DNA of 64,000 nucleotides from Streptomyces sp. NBC_01217 (GCF_035994185.1 NZ_CP108538.1:3348001-3412000); one strand, 5' to 3'; positions 18,481 through 27,991 are shown, counted from the first letter of the stretch. Notes: generated from the letters alone by a model not told the origin. Made by a program: numbers and translations.

Positions 18481-20880
18481 TTACTTGTGCGAGGCACCGA
18501 CCTTGACGATCATCGTCGAGCCATCACGCGGCTCCTTGACGATCGTGATCCGGGTGTTCGTGTCAGCGACCTGAACACTTCCGGTCTTGTTCTCCTTGTA
18601 CCAGTAGGTGCCCTTGTGGTCGTCGAAGACCGGGACGCCGAGCTGCGGCTTGATCTTCACCGCGACATCGGCGTTGTGCAGGGTGAAGCCGTCGGTCGCG
18701 TACCGGCTGAAGGGTGCGTCGAAGGGCTGGATCTTGTTGCGGATGATCGTGCCGTCCGCCCACTTCAGGGGCTTGGCGTGCGCGTCGACCGGCAGGATCA
18801 GACCCCTGCCCGGGTGGGCGGAGACGTTGTTGTCCTTCTGGGAGGTGTCCCAGAGCCAGATGAGCAGACCGTTCTGGTACGGGTAGTGCTCGACCCAGTC
18901 CGGACGGGTCTTGGAGAAGCCGAAGTTGTACGGGCCGACCTTGAGGGTCTGGTCGAAGCTGACGTACTGGCGGTTCTCCGCGATGTAGAACTGCGGGTAC
19001 TCCTGGGTGAACGACTCACCGACGCGGGAGAAGCCCTTGACGGTCCAGCCATTGTCGTCGCCCTCGGCGTTGTCCGTGAACAGCGCGGCGCCGTCGGCGT
19101 TGACCGAGATGGTGTCGGCCGCGAAGCCGATGCCGCCCGCGCCGCCGTCGGTGGCGTAACGGAAGCGGATGTCGATCTTCTTGCCCGCGTAGGCGTCCAG
19201 CGAGTAGGACAGCGTCTGGTACTGGCCGGAGACGTCGGTCAGGGCCGGCTTGTCACTGGCGTCGCGCGGGATCGCCTTGCCGTCGGCCGTGCCGTCGATC
19301 GCGGTCCAGCTGCTGCCGCCGTTCTCCGATACCTCGGTGTAGAGGTAGTCGTAGTCCTTCTCGATGTCCCACCAGCCCGAAAGGTCCAGGGAGGCCTTGG
19401 ACTTGCCGGTCAGGTCGACCGGACGGGACAGGGTGTTGTTGAGGTTGTCACCCATGTCGCTCCACCACTGCTTGGAGCCCTCGGCGGGCTTCGTGACAGC
19501 GGTGGTGACCGGCTTGTCGGGCAGCGAGACGACGAGCGCCTGCTTGTCCTTGGTGTTGTACTCGGACACGCCCAGCTTGTGGGTGGAGTTCGTCGCGGCC
19601 TTGGCCTCGCCGTAGTTGAGCCAGCCCAGCTGGAGCTTGTCCCAGGCGGTCATGTCGCCGGGCAGGTCACCGATCTGGTTCTTGCCGGTGCCGAGCCAGG
19701 AGCCGGCCGACATCAGGGACCAGAAACCGACCGAGTTCTCGGCGGTGTTGGTGGTGTCGTAGAGGTCCGGCAGACCGAGGTCGTGGCCGTACTCGTGGGC
19801 GAAGACACCCAGGCCGCCGTTCTCGGGCTGCGCGGTGTAGTCGCCGACCCAGATGCCGGTGTCACCGATCTGGGTGCCGCCGGCCTTGTTGTCGCCCGGG
19901 CCGGTCGCACCGGCGTTGGTGCCGTACGCGTACCAGCGGTGCGCCCAGATGGCGTTCGGGCCCTCGACGCCGCCGCCCGCGGACTCGTCCTCGCCCGCGT
20001 GGACGATCTGGAAGTGGTCGATGTAGCCGTCGGGCTCGTTGAAGTTGCCGTCGTTGTCGAAGTCGTAGCGGTCCCACTGGTCGTACTGGGAGAGATCCGC
20101 CTTGATCTGCTCGGGCGTACGGCCCTTGGCCTTCTGGTCGGCGGCCCAGGCGTTCACGCCGTCCCGGATCATGTCCCAGGAGTTGGCGCAGTTGCTGGAA
20201 CCGCAGTAGTTGGAGCCGTAACGGGCCTCGTTGTAAGGCACCTTGACCCAGTCGGAGACCTCGCCGTCGACCGAGTAGCGCCCGGAGGACGTCTTCTCGT
20301 AGTACGTCTTCAGCGAGTTCTTGCCGGCGCCCGTACCGAAGTAGAGCTCCTGGAAGTGCGCCTGGTTGTAGTCGGCCTGCCAGGCGGTGCTGTTGTCCTT
20401 CTTGGGGTCCGGCTTGGCTATCTTGTTGTGCAGCGGGCCGGGCGTGCCGCCGTACTTCGGAACGGCCGGCTCGGGGCCGTCGCCGTCCGGGTCGAACATG
20501 GTCGTGTTGTCGACCTGGTCGCCGAACTCCACGAGAACCGTGAAGATCTTGTCGGTCTTCTCACGGCCGAGCTCGACGTACTTCTTGTCGTCGAGCTTGA
20601 CGACCTTGGAGCCGTCCCGTGTCGTCACCTTCTTGTCGCCCGCTATGACCTGCTCCAGGGCGGCCTGACGCTGGGCGGCCTGCTGCTCGCTGAAAGGTCC
20701 CTGCAGGTCGTGGTCGACGCCCTTGGCCGAACCCGGGTCCCGGCGGTCGACTACGGATGCCTTCGCCCCCGATGTGTGCTCATCTGCCTGGGCAGTGGCG
20801 AAAGCCGACGCCGTGGCGGCAGTGGCGGCCACGGCCACGACAACCGCTGCGGCGCGAAGCGCCCGTCTGTTAGTGGTCAC
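18481..20880 (-). CDS. Secreted M6 family metallopeptidase (immune inhibitor A type)
   Basis: A 799-residue exported protease. GTG 20880 is chosen because GGAGGA lies 9 bases upstream and it begins a signal peptide (TTNRRALRAAAVVVAVAATA). A propeptide follows (to about residue 130), then the catalytic domain with the zinc motif HEYGHDLGLPD (HExxH), and a C-terminal half with jelly-roll-like repeats (YLYTEVSENGGSSWTAIDG, KIDIRFRYATDGG). Members degrade extracellular proteins. A terminator follows. A long open frame on the opposite strand is only its GC shadow. Confidence 0.93.
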   Translation of the reverse strand: MTTNRRALRAAAVVVAVAATAATASAFATAQADEHTSGAKASVVDRRDPGSAKGVDHDLQGPFSEQQAAQRQAALEQVIAGDKKVTTRDGSKVVKLDDKKYVELGREKTDKIFTVLVEFGDQVDNTTMFDPDGDGPEPAVPKYGGTPGPLHNKIAKPDPKKDNSTAWQADYNQAHFQELYFGTGAGKNSLKTYYEKTSSGRYSVDGEVSDWVKVPYNEARYGSNYCGSSNCANSWDMIRDGVNAWAADQKAKGRTPEQIKADLSQYDQWDRYDFDNDGNFNEPDGYIDHFQIVHAGEDESAGGGVEGPNAIWAHRWYAYGTNAGATGPGDNKAGGTQIGDTGIWVGDYTAQPENGGLGVFAHEYGHDLGLPDLYDTTNTAENSVGFWSLMSAGSWLGTGKNQIGDLPGDMTAWDKLQLGWLNYGEAKAATNSTHKLGVSEYNTKDKQALVVSLPDKPVTTAVTKPAEGSKQWWSDMGDNLNNTLSRPVDLTGKSKASLDLSGWWDIEKDYDYLYTEVSENGGSSWTAIDGTADGKAIPRDASDKPALTDVSGQYQTLSYSLDAYAGKKIDIRFRYATDGGAGGIGFAADTISVNADGAALFTDNAEGDDNGWTVKGFSRVGESFTQEYPQFYIAENRQYVSFDQTLKVGPYNFGFSKTRPDWVEHYPYQNGLLIWLWDTSQKDNNVSAHPGRGLILPVDAHAKPLKWADGTIIRNKIQPFDAPFSRYATDGFTLHNADVAVKIKPQLGVPVFDDHKGTYWYKENKTGSVQVADTNTRITIVKEPRDGSTMIVKVGASHK

Positions 20881-21251
20881 TTGATGCAGTCCTCCCCGGC
20901 GTCCGCGACCGCGGCCTGGGGTGGTGTGGAGGGGCCGCGCGCGGATACGCGTCACAAGTGACAACATTCGACCGGAGTTACGAGAGAAAAGACAGACCTT
21001 GACTTGAACAAGCCAAGTGCACTATGCAGGAGCACATTTTCGTTATCCGGACGTTCAACATGTGGACAACCGGCGCGTCACGGCCTGCGGTTGGGATACG
21101 GAATGACTCCGTGCGCCCCCCGTGCACCGGTACCGTGGGTTAGGTGATGCTTACTGCCGGTTCCTCTCGGGCATCCACCGTCGTAGAGTCGCTCGACAGT
21201 GCGACCGTGTTGAGAGACTGCCCATCCGATGTCCCGAGGACGGATACCGAC
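20881..21251. other. Intergenic region between the M6 peptidase and the next gene
   Basis: A 371-base gap with divergent promoters. Around 20998-21020 there is an AT-richer patch with an interrupted ACTTG...CAAGT inverted repeat that could bind a regulator. An in-frame GTG-ATG near 21144 could extend the downstream gene by 36 residues. Nothing else is recognisable. Confidence 0.3.
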
Positions 21252-21617
21252 ATGCCGCGCATCACTGCCGCACAGTTCTCCTACGGTTCGGTCACCGTCG
21301 TCTTCTCGACCCTCGCCATGCTGCTGCTCTCCCGTACGGGTTCGGGCCTCGGCATCGCCGTCATCGGGACCGCGGCGCTCGCGCTCGGCCTGCTGGTGGC
21401 CGTGACCGTACCCCACCCGTCCCGGGCGAAAACAGTGAAGTCGGCGAGGGCCGGGGCCGCGGTCCGTACGAACCAGGACGCGGTCTCGGCCGCCGTCGAG
21501 GCCGAGGGTCTCGCCCGCGACGGGGTCCCGGCCTCGATCCCCGCCGCCCGCACGCCCGAGCAGCGTGCCGCGGCGCGTGTGGACGAGCTCCTGGGCGAGC
21601 ACTCACTGCGGCGCTGA
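21252..21617 (+). CDS. Small membrane protein, hypothetical
   Basis: A 121-residue protein with two predicted membrane segments (YGSVTVVFSTLAMLLLS and GIAVIGTAALALGLLVAVTV) and a charged alanine-rich C-terminal tail (EQRAAARVDELLGEH). ATG 21252 (MPRITAAQFSYG) is preferred, with a weak GAGGA 12-13 bases upstream; a longer start at 21144 would add a non-conserved-looking 36 residues. No family recognised. Confidence 0.65.
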   Translation: MPRITAAQFSYGSVTVVFSTLAMLLLSRTGSGLGIAVIGTAALALGLLVAVTVPHPSRAKTVKSARAGAAVRTNQDAVSAAVEAEGLARDGVPASIPAARTPEQRAAARVDELLGEHSLRR

Positions 21618-21619
21618 CG

Positions 21620-21682
21620 CATACGGCCTCGGTCTCCGTACCGGCTCGGTCATCGAGCCGGTACGGAGACCGAGGCCGTATG
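21620..21682. terminator. 29-bp perfect inverted repeat between convergent genes
   Basis: Arms 21620-21648 and 21654-21682 are perfectly complementary over 29 bases with a 5-base loop. They start 2 bases after the stop of one gene and end 14 bases before the stop of the RDD gene on the other strand, so this serves as a shared bidirectional terminator. Confidence 0.85.
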
Positions 21683-21696
21683 GCGTGGTACGGGCT

Positions 21697-22407
21697 TCAG
21701 TTGGTCTGGACGACCACCGTCTTCGCCGCCTTGTCGTGGAGGCCCTGCCGGTAGGGCTTGTCCGTGAACATGAGCACGATGTTGATCAGCCACCACAGGC
21801 ACGGGCAGCACAGCAGTGCCGGCAGCCAGAGCACCACGGCCCGCATGAAGGAGGCACCGGTGTCCGGCACCCGGCCGTCGTTGAGCATCGCGACCCGCAG
21901 CTTCAGCAGCCGTTTGCCGGGGGTCCGGCCGTCCTTGTGCGTGAAGTACGTGTCGTAGGCGACGTAGACCGCCAGACCGATCAGCGACCAGAGCAGCTGG
22001 TGCCCGCTGTACGTCTGGCTGAAGACATCGCTGACGTCGCTGCTGTTGCTGTTGTTGTCGTTCAGCTCGACCGCCCCGCCCCACGGCAACGAGACCAGGT
22101 ACAGCGGGATCGAGATGATCAGGAAGTCGATCAGCCGGGCCAGAATACGCTTGCCGGGCTCGCCGAGCGGCGGCATGCCGGCCAGCGGATCCACGCCCCC
22201 GTACGGGCCACCGCCGCCGTAGGGACCGGGATCGTACGGCGGCGGAGGGGGCGGCGGCGGAGCGCTGTCGTAGGGCGAGCCCGATGACGGCCCCTGCGGC
22301 TCCTTCGGTCCTTCCGGCCCCTGCGGCCCCTGTGACCCCTGCGGCCCCTGGGGTTCCTGCGGCTTCTTGAGGAACGGGTCGTCCTCGGGCGGCTGATCGT
22401 TGCTCAT
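21697..22407 (-). CDS. RDD family membrane protein with collagen-like N-terminus
   Basis: A 236-residue protein. Residues 17-41 are a run of Gly-x-x triplets (PQGPQGSQGPQGPEGPKEPQ), followed by a proline tract and Gly/Tyr-rich stretch. From residue 85 it is an RDD domain (KRILARLIDFLIISIPLYLV, TPGKRLLKLRVAMLNDGR, GLHDKAAKTVVV) with three membrane segments. RDD proteins are of uncertain transport function. A paralogous RDD gene lies directly upstream on the same strand. Confidence 0.88.
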   Translation of the reverse strand: MSNDQPPEDDPFLKKPQEPQGPQGSQGPQGPEGPKEPQGPSSGSPYDSAPPPPPPPPYDPGPYGGGGPYGGVDPLAGMPPLGEPGKRILARLIDFLIISIPLYLVSLPWGGAVELNDNNSNSSDVSDVFSQTYSGHQLLWSLIGLAVYVAYDTYFTHKDGRTPGKRLLKLRVAMLNDGRVPDTGASFMRAVVLWLPALLCCPCLWWLINIVLMFTDKPYRQGLHDKAAKTVVVQTN

Positions 22408-22455
22408 GGGGGCAGTGCACCCCGGCCCACGGGCGCCCGCAACGGCTCAGGTGCG

Positions 22456-22480
22456 TTCGGGGGAACGGGGTGCCCCCGAA
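22456..22480. terminator. Hairpin between the two RDD genes
   Basis: TTCGGGGG (22456-22463) pairs with CCCCCGAA (22473-22480) around a 9-base loop, in the gap between the two RDD genes. Confidence 0.4.
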
Positions 22481-22538
22481 GCCCCTCCCCCGATGGGCGG
22501 TCAGCCGGAGGAGTGGGCTCCACGGCCCTCGCGCGAGG

Positions 22539-24104
22539 TCAGCCCGCCACGAAGGTGTGCGCCGCCTTGTCGTGCCAGCACTGGCGCCACGGCCGGTCGA
22601 ACAGGCACCAGAGCACATTGACGACCCCGACCACCAGGACGCCCAGTACGCCGTAGACCAGCCAGCGGCGCAGTGCGGCGCCGAAGGACGGGGCCTCGTG
22701 GGACTCGATGTCCCGCACATCGAGTCCGCAGAGCTTCTTGCCGAGCGTACGGCCCCACTTGGCGGTCGGCAGCGCCTCCAGCAGGACGCCGAGCACGAGG
22801 AACGCGCCGAGCACCCCGCCGAAGAGCCCGGCCGTGGTGGAGTCCACCAGCCACACCGTGACCGTCTCACCGGACAGCTTCGCCGCGCTGATCTTCTCGT
22901 CGATGTGGTCCATCGCCCGCGAGACGAGCGGAAAGCCGATCGCGCCGGCGAGCGCGGCCAGCACCACCGTGTCGACGAGCCGGGCGGCGAACCGCTTGCC
23001 GAGGCCGGCGGGCCTGGCCGCTGCCTGGGCCTGCACGAGCCGCTGGAAGGGGTCGTCGACCGGGGGCTTCCAGGGCACGACGGGCTGGTCCGGCCGGCCA
23101 CCGTGCCCACCACCGAACTGCGGCCGGGGCTGGGGCTGCTGGGGCTGCTGCCCCTGGAGCGGGAGGTGGGGCTGGTGTTGCTGGGGCTGCGGCTGTCGGC
23201 GGACCGCCTGGTCGGGCTGGGCGAGCTGGTGGACCTGCTGCGCCCAGGAGGCGGCACCGCCGCCGGGGCCCGGGGTGAGCGGGTTGTTGAGCTCGGCGGG
23301 AGCCTGGCTCTGGACCGGGCCCTGGTTCTGGGCCGGAGGCTGTGTGGGCGTCTGCTGGGCGGGGGGCTGTGTGGGCGTCTGCTGGGCGGGGGGCTGTGTG
23401 CCGGTCCCGGGGGCGATCGCCCGGATCGTCATCGTCCCTTCCGCGGGCCCCTGTTCCGTCGTCCGGGGAGCGGCCGGACGGTCGGCCCGGATCGCGACGG
23501 TCTTCTCAGGGGTCCGGCTGCTGCCGCCACGCATACCGGGCAGCGCACCGCCCGTCGGGTCCGCAGAAGCGGCCCGACGCGGATCCGACGGGGCCCGGTC
23601 CGCGGGCGCATGGTCGGCCGGGCTCGGGCCCGCAGGCGTACGCGGATCGCGGCCGGACTCCGGTCCGGAGCCGGAGCCCGCCACGGCCCCTCCCCCGGAC
23701 TGCGGCCCCGACGGCCCCGAGGCCCGGCCCGGTTCGCCAGGTCCGCCGCTCTGACCCGTCCCGCCCCAGGAGACCCGTCGATCGCGTTCCCCGCCGAAGC
23801 CGGTCTGGCGGGAGGCGTCGGCCTGCCAGGCGGTGGCCGGCTCGGGCCGCTCGGCCGCGTACGGCTCCTCGTCGAGGAAGACCGGACCGGTCTCGTCCAC
23901 CGGCGCGGGCGCCGGGGCCGACGGCTGCTGCTGCGGTTGGGCCGCCTCCGCGGGCGCCGAATCGCCTTGCTGGGGGGCGGGCCGGCTCGTGCCGGGCACC
24001 CATGAAGCGCCGTTCCAGTACCGGACGTATCCGGGGATGGACGGGTCGGGGTAATACCCCTCGCGGGGGCTTTCGTCACCGGGTGCCGGGGTTGGGGCGC
24101 TCAT
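22539..24104 (-). CDS. RDD family protein with DUF2510 domain and long Pro/Gln linker
   Basis: A 521-residue protein. It starts with a DUF2510 motif (GYYPDPSIPGYVRYWNGASW), followed by about 320 residues of low-complexity Pro/Gln/Ala/Gly sequence, including three tandem QTPTQPPAQ-like units encoded near 23337-23400. It ends in an RDD domain (LGKRFAARLVDTVVLAALAG, RTLGKKLCGLDVRDI, CWHDKAAHTFVAG) with several membrane segments. ATG 24104 begins family similarity. DUF2510 is a short tryptophan-rich motif found at the ends of actinobacterial membrane proteins; its role is unknown. Confidence 0.85.
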   Translation of the reverse strand: MSAPTPAPGDESPREGYYPDPSIPGYVRYWNGASWVPGTSRPAPQQGDSAPAEAAQPQQQPSAPAPAPVDETGPVFLDEEPYAAERPEPATAWQADASRQTGFGGERDRRVSWGGTGQSGGPGEPGRASGPSGPQSGGGAVAGSGSGPESGRDPRTPAGPSPADHAPADRAPSDPRRAASADPTGGALPGMRGGSSRTPEKTVAIRADRPAAPRTTEQGPAEGTMTIRAIAPGTGTQPPAQQTPTQPPAQQTPTQPPAQNQGPVQSQAPAELNNPLTPGPGGGAASWAQQVHQLAQPDQAVRRQPQPQQHQPHLPLQGQQPQQPQPRPQFGGGHGGRPDQPVVPWKPPVDDPFQRLVQAQAAARPAGLGKRFAARLVDTVVLAALAGAIGFPLVSRAMDHIDEKISAAKLSGETVTVWLVDSTTAGLFGGVLGAFLVLGVLLEALPTAKWGRTLGKKLCGLDVRDIESHEAPSFGAALRRWLVYGVLGVLVVGVVNVLWCLFDRPWRQCWHDKAAHTFVAG

Positions 24105-24316
24105 CACCGTGGTCCCGTATCTCTTCGAGTCCTCAATACAACGGGTCCACATCTATCAGACACCCGCCTGCCCCTGGGCCAGTCCCGGGGTTTGGGCCAC
24201 TTTCCGGTCACCCGGAAATTTTTTCCGGAACTCGCGTAATAGATGGCGGGGAGGGCGCTCTCTCCCTGTGCGGACCGGTCGCGGGACCGGCCCACAGGCA
24301 CCGAAAGGACGCACTC

Positions 24317-24793
24317 ATGCACACCGTCGTGGAACGCGAGCTGGAGCTCAAGCTGGTCCTGTCGCCCGAGCGGAGCATCTCCGTCCCCGCCCGGCTGACC
24401 TATCGCACGGAGGACCCGTACGCCGTGCACATCACCTTCCACATCGGCTCCGACTTCCCCGTCCACTGGACCTTTGCCCGCGATCTGCTGGTCGAGGGCG
24501 TGTTCCGGCCGTGCGGACACGGGGACGTGCGGATCTGGCCGACCAAGGTCGACCGGCGCAACGTCATCTTCGTGGCGCTGACCTCGCCGGACGGCGACGC
24601 TCTTCTGGAGGTGCCGTCAGCCGCCGTGGCCGCCTGGATGGAGCGGACCCTGCGGCTGGTTCCGCCGGGTTCGGAGACCGAGCGGCTCGGCATCGACGAG
24701 GGCCTCGCCGAGCTGCTCGCGCCGCTGCCGGCCGACGATCTGTGGCTGAGCGACCCCTGGGGTCCGGACGACTCGCAGGACGGCGACGCGTGA
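24317..24793 (+). CDS. ssgG: SsgA-like sporulation/cell division regulator, probably SsgG
   Basis: A 158-residue SALP protein: ELELKLVLSPERSISVPARL, AVHITFHIGSDFPVHWTFAR, DLLVEGVFRPCGHGDVRIWP and PSAAVAAWMERTLRLVPPGS are the family core. SALPs are found in sporulating actinomycetes and control septum placement and spore wall steps. The neighbourhood (a downstream FAD-linked oxidase, then hpd and an Lrp regulator) matches my memory of S. coelicolor ssgG, hence the symbol; SALP paralogues are hard to separate by sequence alone. AAGGACG precedes the ATG. Confidence 0.85.
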   Translation: MHTVVERELELKLVLSPERSISVPARLTYRTEDPYAVHITFHIGSDFPVHWTFARDLLVEGVFRPCGHGDVRIWPTKVDRRNVIFVALTSPDGDALLEVPSAAVAAWMERTLRLVPPGSETERLGIDEGLAELLAPLPADDLWLSDPWGPDDSQDGDA

Positions 24794-24858
24794 GCCGGAG
24801 CCTTCCCGGCCGTACCCCGGATCCGGCCCCCGCACCGCCGTCAACGCCCGGACCTCCG

Positions 24859-26226
24859 TCAGAACACCTTGCCCGGGTTGAGCAGCCCCAGCGGGTCGAA
24901 CGCCTGCTTGATGCCCCGGTGCAGTTCGACGCTCACCTCGCCGAGTTCGCGCGCCAGCCACTCCTTCTTCAGGACGCCGACGCCGTGCTCGCCGGTGATC
25001 GTGCCGCCGAGTTCCAGGCCGAGCGCCATGATCTCGTCGAAGGATTCGCGGGCCCGCCGGGACTCGTCGGCGTCGGTGTGGTCGAAGCAGACGACGGGGT
25101 GGGTGTTGCCGTCACCCGCGTGCGCGCAGACACCGATGGTGAGGTCGTACTTCTCGGCGACGGCGGCGGTGCCTTCGAGCATCGCGCCGAGCTTCGAGCG
25201 CGGTACGCAGACGTCGTCGATCATCGTCGCCGACTTGACGGTCTCCAGTGCGGTGAGCGACATCCGCCGGGCCTGGAGCAGCATCTCGGACTCGGCGGCG
25301 TCCTCGGCGGGGACCACCTCCGTGGCGCCCGCGGCGGTGCACAGCTCGGCTACGGCGGCCAGGTCGGCCGACGGGTCCGGGGTGTCGAAGGCGGCGAGCA
25401 GCAGCGCCTCGGTGCTGTCGGGGAGGCCCATGCCGGCCAGCCTGTTGACGGCCTGGACGGTTGTACGGTCCATCAGTTCGAGGAGTGACGGGGTATGACC
25501 GCGCTCCATGATCCGGCAGATCGCCTCGCAGGCGGTGGCCGCGCTCGGGAACTCCGCGGCCAGGACGAGCTGCTGCGGCGGCTGGGGCCTCAGCGCGAGC
25601 ACGGCCTTGACGACGACTCCGAGGCTGCCCTCGGACCCGACGAAGAGCCGGGTGAGGTCGTATCCGGCGACGCCCTTCGCGGTACGGCGGCCGGTGGTGA
25701 GCAGCCGCCCGTCGGCGAGGACGACGTCCAGGCCGAGTACGTATTCGGCGGTGACCCCGTACTTCACGCAGCACAGACCGCCGGACGCGGTGCCGATGTT
25801 GCCGCCGATGGTGCACATCTCCCAGCTGGAGGGGTCCGGCGGGTAGTAGAGCCCGTGCTCGTTGACCGCCCGGGAGAGCACCGCGTTGATGACGCCCGGC
25901 TCGACGACGGCGATCCGGTCGACCGGGTTGATCTCCAGGATCCGGTCCATCTTCACCAGGGACAGCACGATGCAGTCGTCGGAGGCGTTGGCCGCGCCCG
26001 ACAGACCGGTACGGGCTCCCTGCGGGACGACCGGGACGCGCAGGGCCGTGGCGGTGCGCATGATGTGCTGGACCTGCTCGACCGTGCGCGGGAGCACCAC
26101 GACGGCCGGAGTGCCCGCATCGCAGAAGCTCGCCATGTCGTGGGCGTACGAGGCGGTGATGTCCGGATCGGTGATCAGGGCCTCGGCGGGAAGCCCCGCA
26201 CGCAGTTGTTCGAGGAGTCCATTCAT
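24859..26226 (-). CDS. FAD-linked oxidase (GlcD/D-lactate dehydrogenase family)
   Basis: A 455-residue enzyme with an N-terminal PCMH-type FAD domain (VVVLPRTVEQVQHIMRTATA, PVVPQGARTGLSGAANAS, WEMCTIGGNIGTASGGLCC) and a C-terminal FAD-oxidase C domain (GVCAHAGDGNTHPVV with a metal/substrate histidine, GTITGEHGVGVLKKEWL). This is the glycolate oxidase GlcD / 2-hydroxyacid dehydrogenase group. No GlcE or GlcF subunit is nearby, so it probably works alone with an unknown electron acceptor. ATG 26226 starts the conserved N-terminus. Confidence 0.9.
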   Translation of the reverse strand: MNGLLEQLRAGLPAEALITDPDITASYAHDMASFCDAGTPAVVVLPRTVEQVQHIMRTATALRVPVVPQGARTGLSGAANASDDCIVLSLVKMDRILEINPVDRIAVVEPGVINAVLSRAVNEHGLYYPPDPSSWEMCTIGGNIGTASGGLCCVKYGVTAEYVLGLDVVLADGRLLTTGRRTAKGVAGYDLTRLFVGSEGSLGVVVKAVLALRPQPPQQLVLAAEFPSAATACEAICRIMERGHTPSLLELMDRTTVQAVNRLAGMGLPDSTEALLLAAFDTPDPSADLAAVAELCTAAGATEVVPAEDAAESEMLLQARRMSLTALETVKSATMIDDVCVPRSKLGAMLEGTAAVAEKYDLTIGVCAHAGDGNTHPVVCFDHTDADESRRARESFDEIMALGLELGGTITGEHGVGVLKKEWLARELGEVSVELHRGIKQAFDPLGLLNPGKVF

Positions 26227-26323
26227 GATCCAAGCGTGACACCCGGGCCCATTGGTGTGAACCCGTCTGCCGCAGCCTTCGCAAGACGTGGTGTGCTCTT
26301 CGTACTGACGCAGAGTGATCGGC

Positions 26324-27910
26324 ATGGATGTCACGCCGCAGCAGCCTCCGAAGTCCCCCCATTCGACCGCTCCTCCCCTTGAGCCTCCCGGAACCGACCC
26401 CGCACAGCGCGTGCCGTCGGATCCGGTGCCGCCGGACCCCGCTCCGGCCGAGCTGCCGCCCGTCTCGCTGCGCACGACGCTGCGCAGGGCGGCCATGGGC
26501 GCGGTGGCGGGTGCGGTGCTGGTGACGGGTGCGGTGGTGGCCGTGCCGGAGGACGAGCAGAAGTCCGCGCCGCCACCGCCCGCGCCGGGTCCGGTCTCGC
26601 GGGCGCTGAAGGCCAGGGACATGGGCTCCCCCGCCTCGCTCTCCGATCTGACGGCGCTGATCGGGGACCGGCAGATGTGGGTGGGCACGCATCCCTCCGA
26701 CGCGCGGTCGTGGGCGTTGCTCGGTACGGCCTACGTGGAGTGGGGTCAGCGTTCCGCGGACGCGACGTACTACGGGCGGGCCGAGCAGGCGCTGAAGCGC
26801 TCGCTGAACGTCGAGCCGGGTGAGAGCGGGAACACGGCGGCCTGGGTGGGGCTCGCGGCGCTCGCCAATGCCCGGCAGGACTTCGTCACGGCGAAGAAGT
26901 GGGGCGAGACGGTCCGGGCGCGGCAGCCGAAGCAGTGGAGCGTGTATCCGGCCCTGATCGACGCGTACAACGGCCTGGGTGACTACAAGTCCGCGAACAC
27001 GGCGGTGGAGAAGTTCTCGGCGCTGCACTTCGGCGCCCCCGCGCTCATGCGCGCGGCGCAGCGGCAGAGGGACCTCGGCCGGCGCGACGAAGCGCTGGCA
27101 GGCGCGCAGAGCGCGGCGGACCGGGCCACCACACAGGCGCAGAAGGCGGAGTGCCTGTATCTGCTGGGCGAACTGGCCTGGGAGCGGGGCGAGCCCGACG
27201 AGGCGGTGGCGCAGTACGGCGCGGCACTGCGGACCGACCGTGCCCACCATCCCTCGCTCGCGGGCCGGGCCAGGGCGCTGGTGGCGCTCGGCCGTACGGA
27301 CGAGGCGGAGCGCGACTACAAGGCGGCGCTGGCCGACCTCCCCCGGCCCGAGTACCTGCTGGAGCTGGGAGAGTTGTACGAGTCGCTGGGCCGGGACGAC
27401 GAGGCCCGCAGCCAGTACGAACAGCTCACCGAGGACCTCGCGCGTGACGCGGGCCAGGGCGTGGACAACGCGCTGCTGCGCGGCCGTTACGAGGCCGACC
27501 ACGGGGACGCCGACGTGGCGGTGCAGCTGCTGAAGGCGGAGTGGGCCAAGTCGCACCGCAGCGCGGCGGTGGCGGACGCGCTGGGCTGGGCGCTGCACCG
27601 CTCGGGCGACTCCTCCGCCGCGCTGGAGTACGCGACGCGGGCGGTCGGCGCAGGCAGTCGGAACGCCTCGTACACGGCCCATCTGGGCGCGATCCAGAAG
27701 GACTTGAACGACGACGGCCCGGCGCGCCGCAGTCTGGGGGAGGCCCTGCGCATCAACCCGCACTTCTCGCCGCTGGAGGCCCCGGCGGCCAAGGAGGCCC
27801 TGGAGGACCTGGGCGGCCCTGTGACGGACGGCCCGCAGGACGCGGAGCCCGCCGGGGCGGACGTGGAGCCCGCCAAGGCCCCGGCCTCGCATGTGCGGAG
27901 CAGCCGCTGA
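26324..27910 (+). CDS. Membrane-anchored tetratricopeptide repeat protein
   Basis: A 528-residue protein with a proline-rich cytoplasmic start, one membrane helix (about residues 57-75, AAMGAVAGAVLVTGAVVAV) and then roughly ten TPR-like helical repeats, for example SWALLGTAYVEWGQRSADAT, CLYLLGELAWERGEPDEAVA and YLLELGELYESLGRDDEARS. The repeats should lie outside the membrane and bind proteins. ATG 26324 is used; another ATG lies 9 bases upstream. It is divergent from the FAD oxidase gene and ends at a classic terminator. Function unknown. Confidence 0.85.
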   Translation: MDVTPQQPPKSPHSTAPPLEPPGTDPAQRVPSDPVPPDPAPAELPPVSLRTTLRRAAMGAVAGAVLVTGAVVAVPEDEQKSAPPPPAPGPVSRALKARDMGSPASLSDLTALIGDRQMWVGTHPSDARSWALLGTAYVEWGQRSADATYYGRAEQALKRSLNVEPGESGNTAAWVGLAALANARQDFVTAKKWGETVRARQPKQWSVYPALIDAYNGLGDYKSANTAVEKFSALHFGAPALMRAAQRQRDLGRRDEALAGAQSAADRATTQAQKAECLYLLGELAWERGEPDEAVAQYGAALRTDRAHHPSLAGRARALVALGRTDEAERDYKAALADLPRPEYLLELGELYESLGRDDEARSQYEQLTEDLARDAGQGVDNALLRGRYEADHGDADVAVQLLKAEWAKSHRSAAVADALGWALHRSGDSSAALEYATRAVGAGSRNASYTAHLGAIQKDLNDDGPARRSLGEALRINPHFSPLEAPAAKEALEDLGGPVTDGPQDAEPAGADVEPAKAPASHVRSSR

Positions 27911-27954
27911 CGGGGCGGGCGTTGCTTCGCCCCGCTCCTGTTCCGGTCCGGTCG

Positions 27955-27991
27955 CCGGACGGCCCGCGATGCGCGGGCCGTCCGGTTTTTT
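27955..27991 (+). terminator. Rho-independent terminator after the TPR gene
   Basis: A perfect 13-base stem (27955-27967 with 27973-27985), 5-base loop and a run of six T residues form a textbook intrinsic terminator on the plus strand. Confidence 0.92.

Noticed and set aside
18460..20961. 833-codon open frame opposite the M6 peptidase
   Set aside because: Val/Gly/Arg-rich antisense shadow; the minus-strand gene has signal peptide and HExxH motif.
25112..27892. 926-codon minus-strand frame across the FAD oxidase and TPR genes
   Set aside because: It spans two genes on different strands and has only Arg-rich low-complexity sequence.
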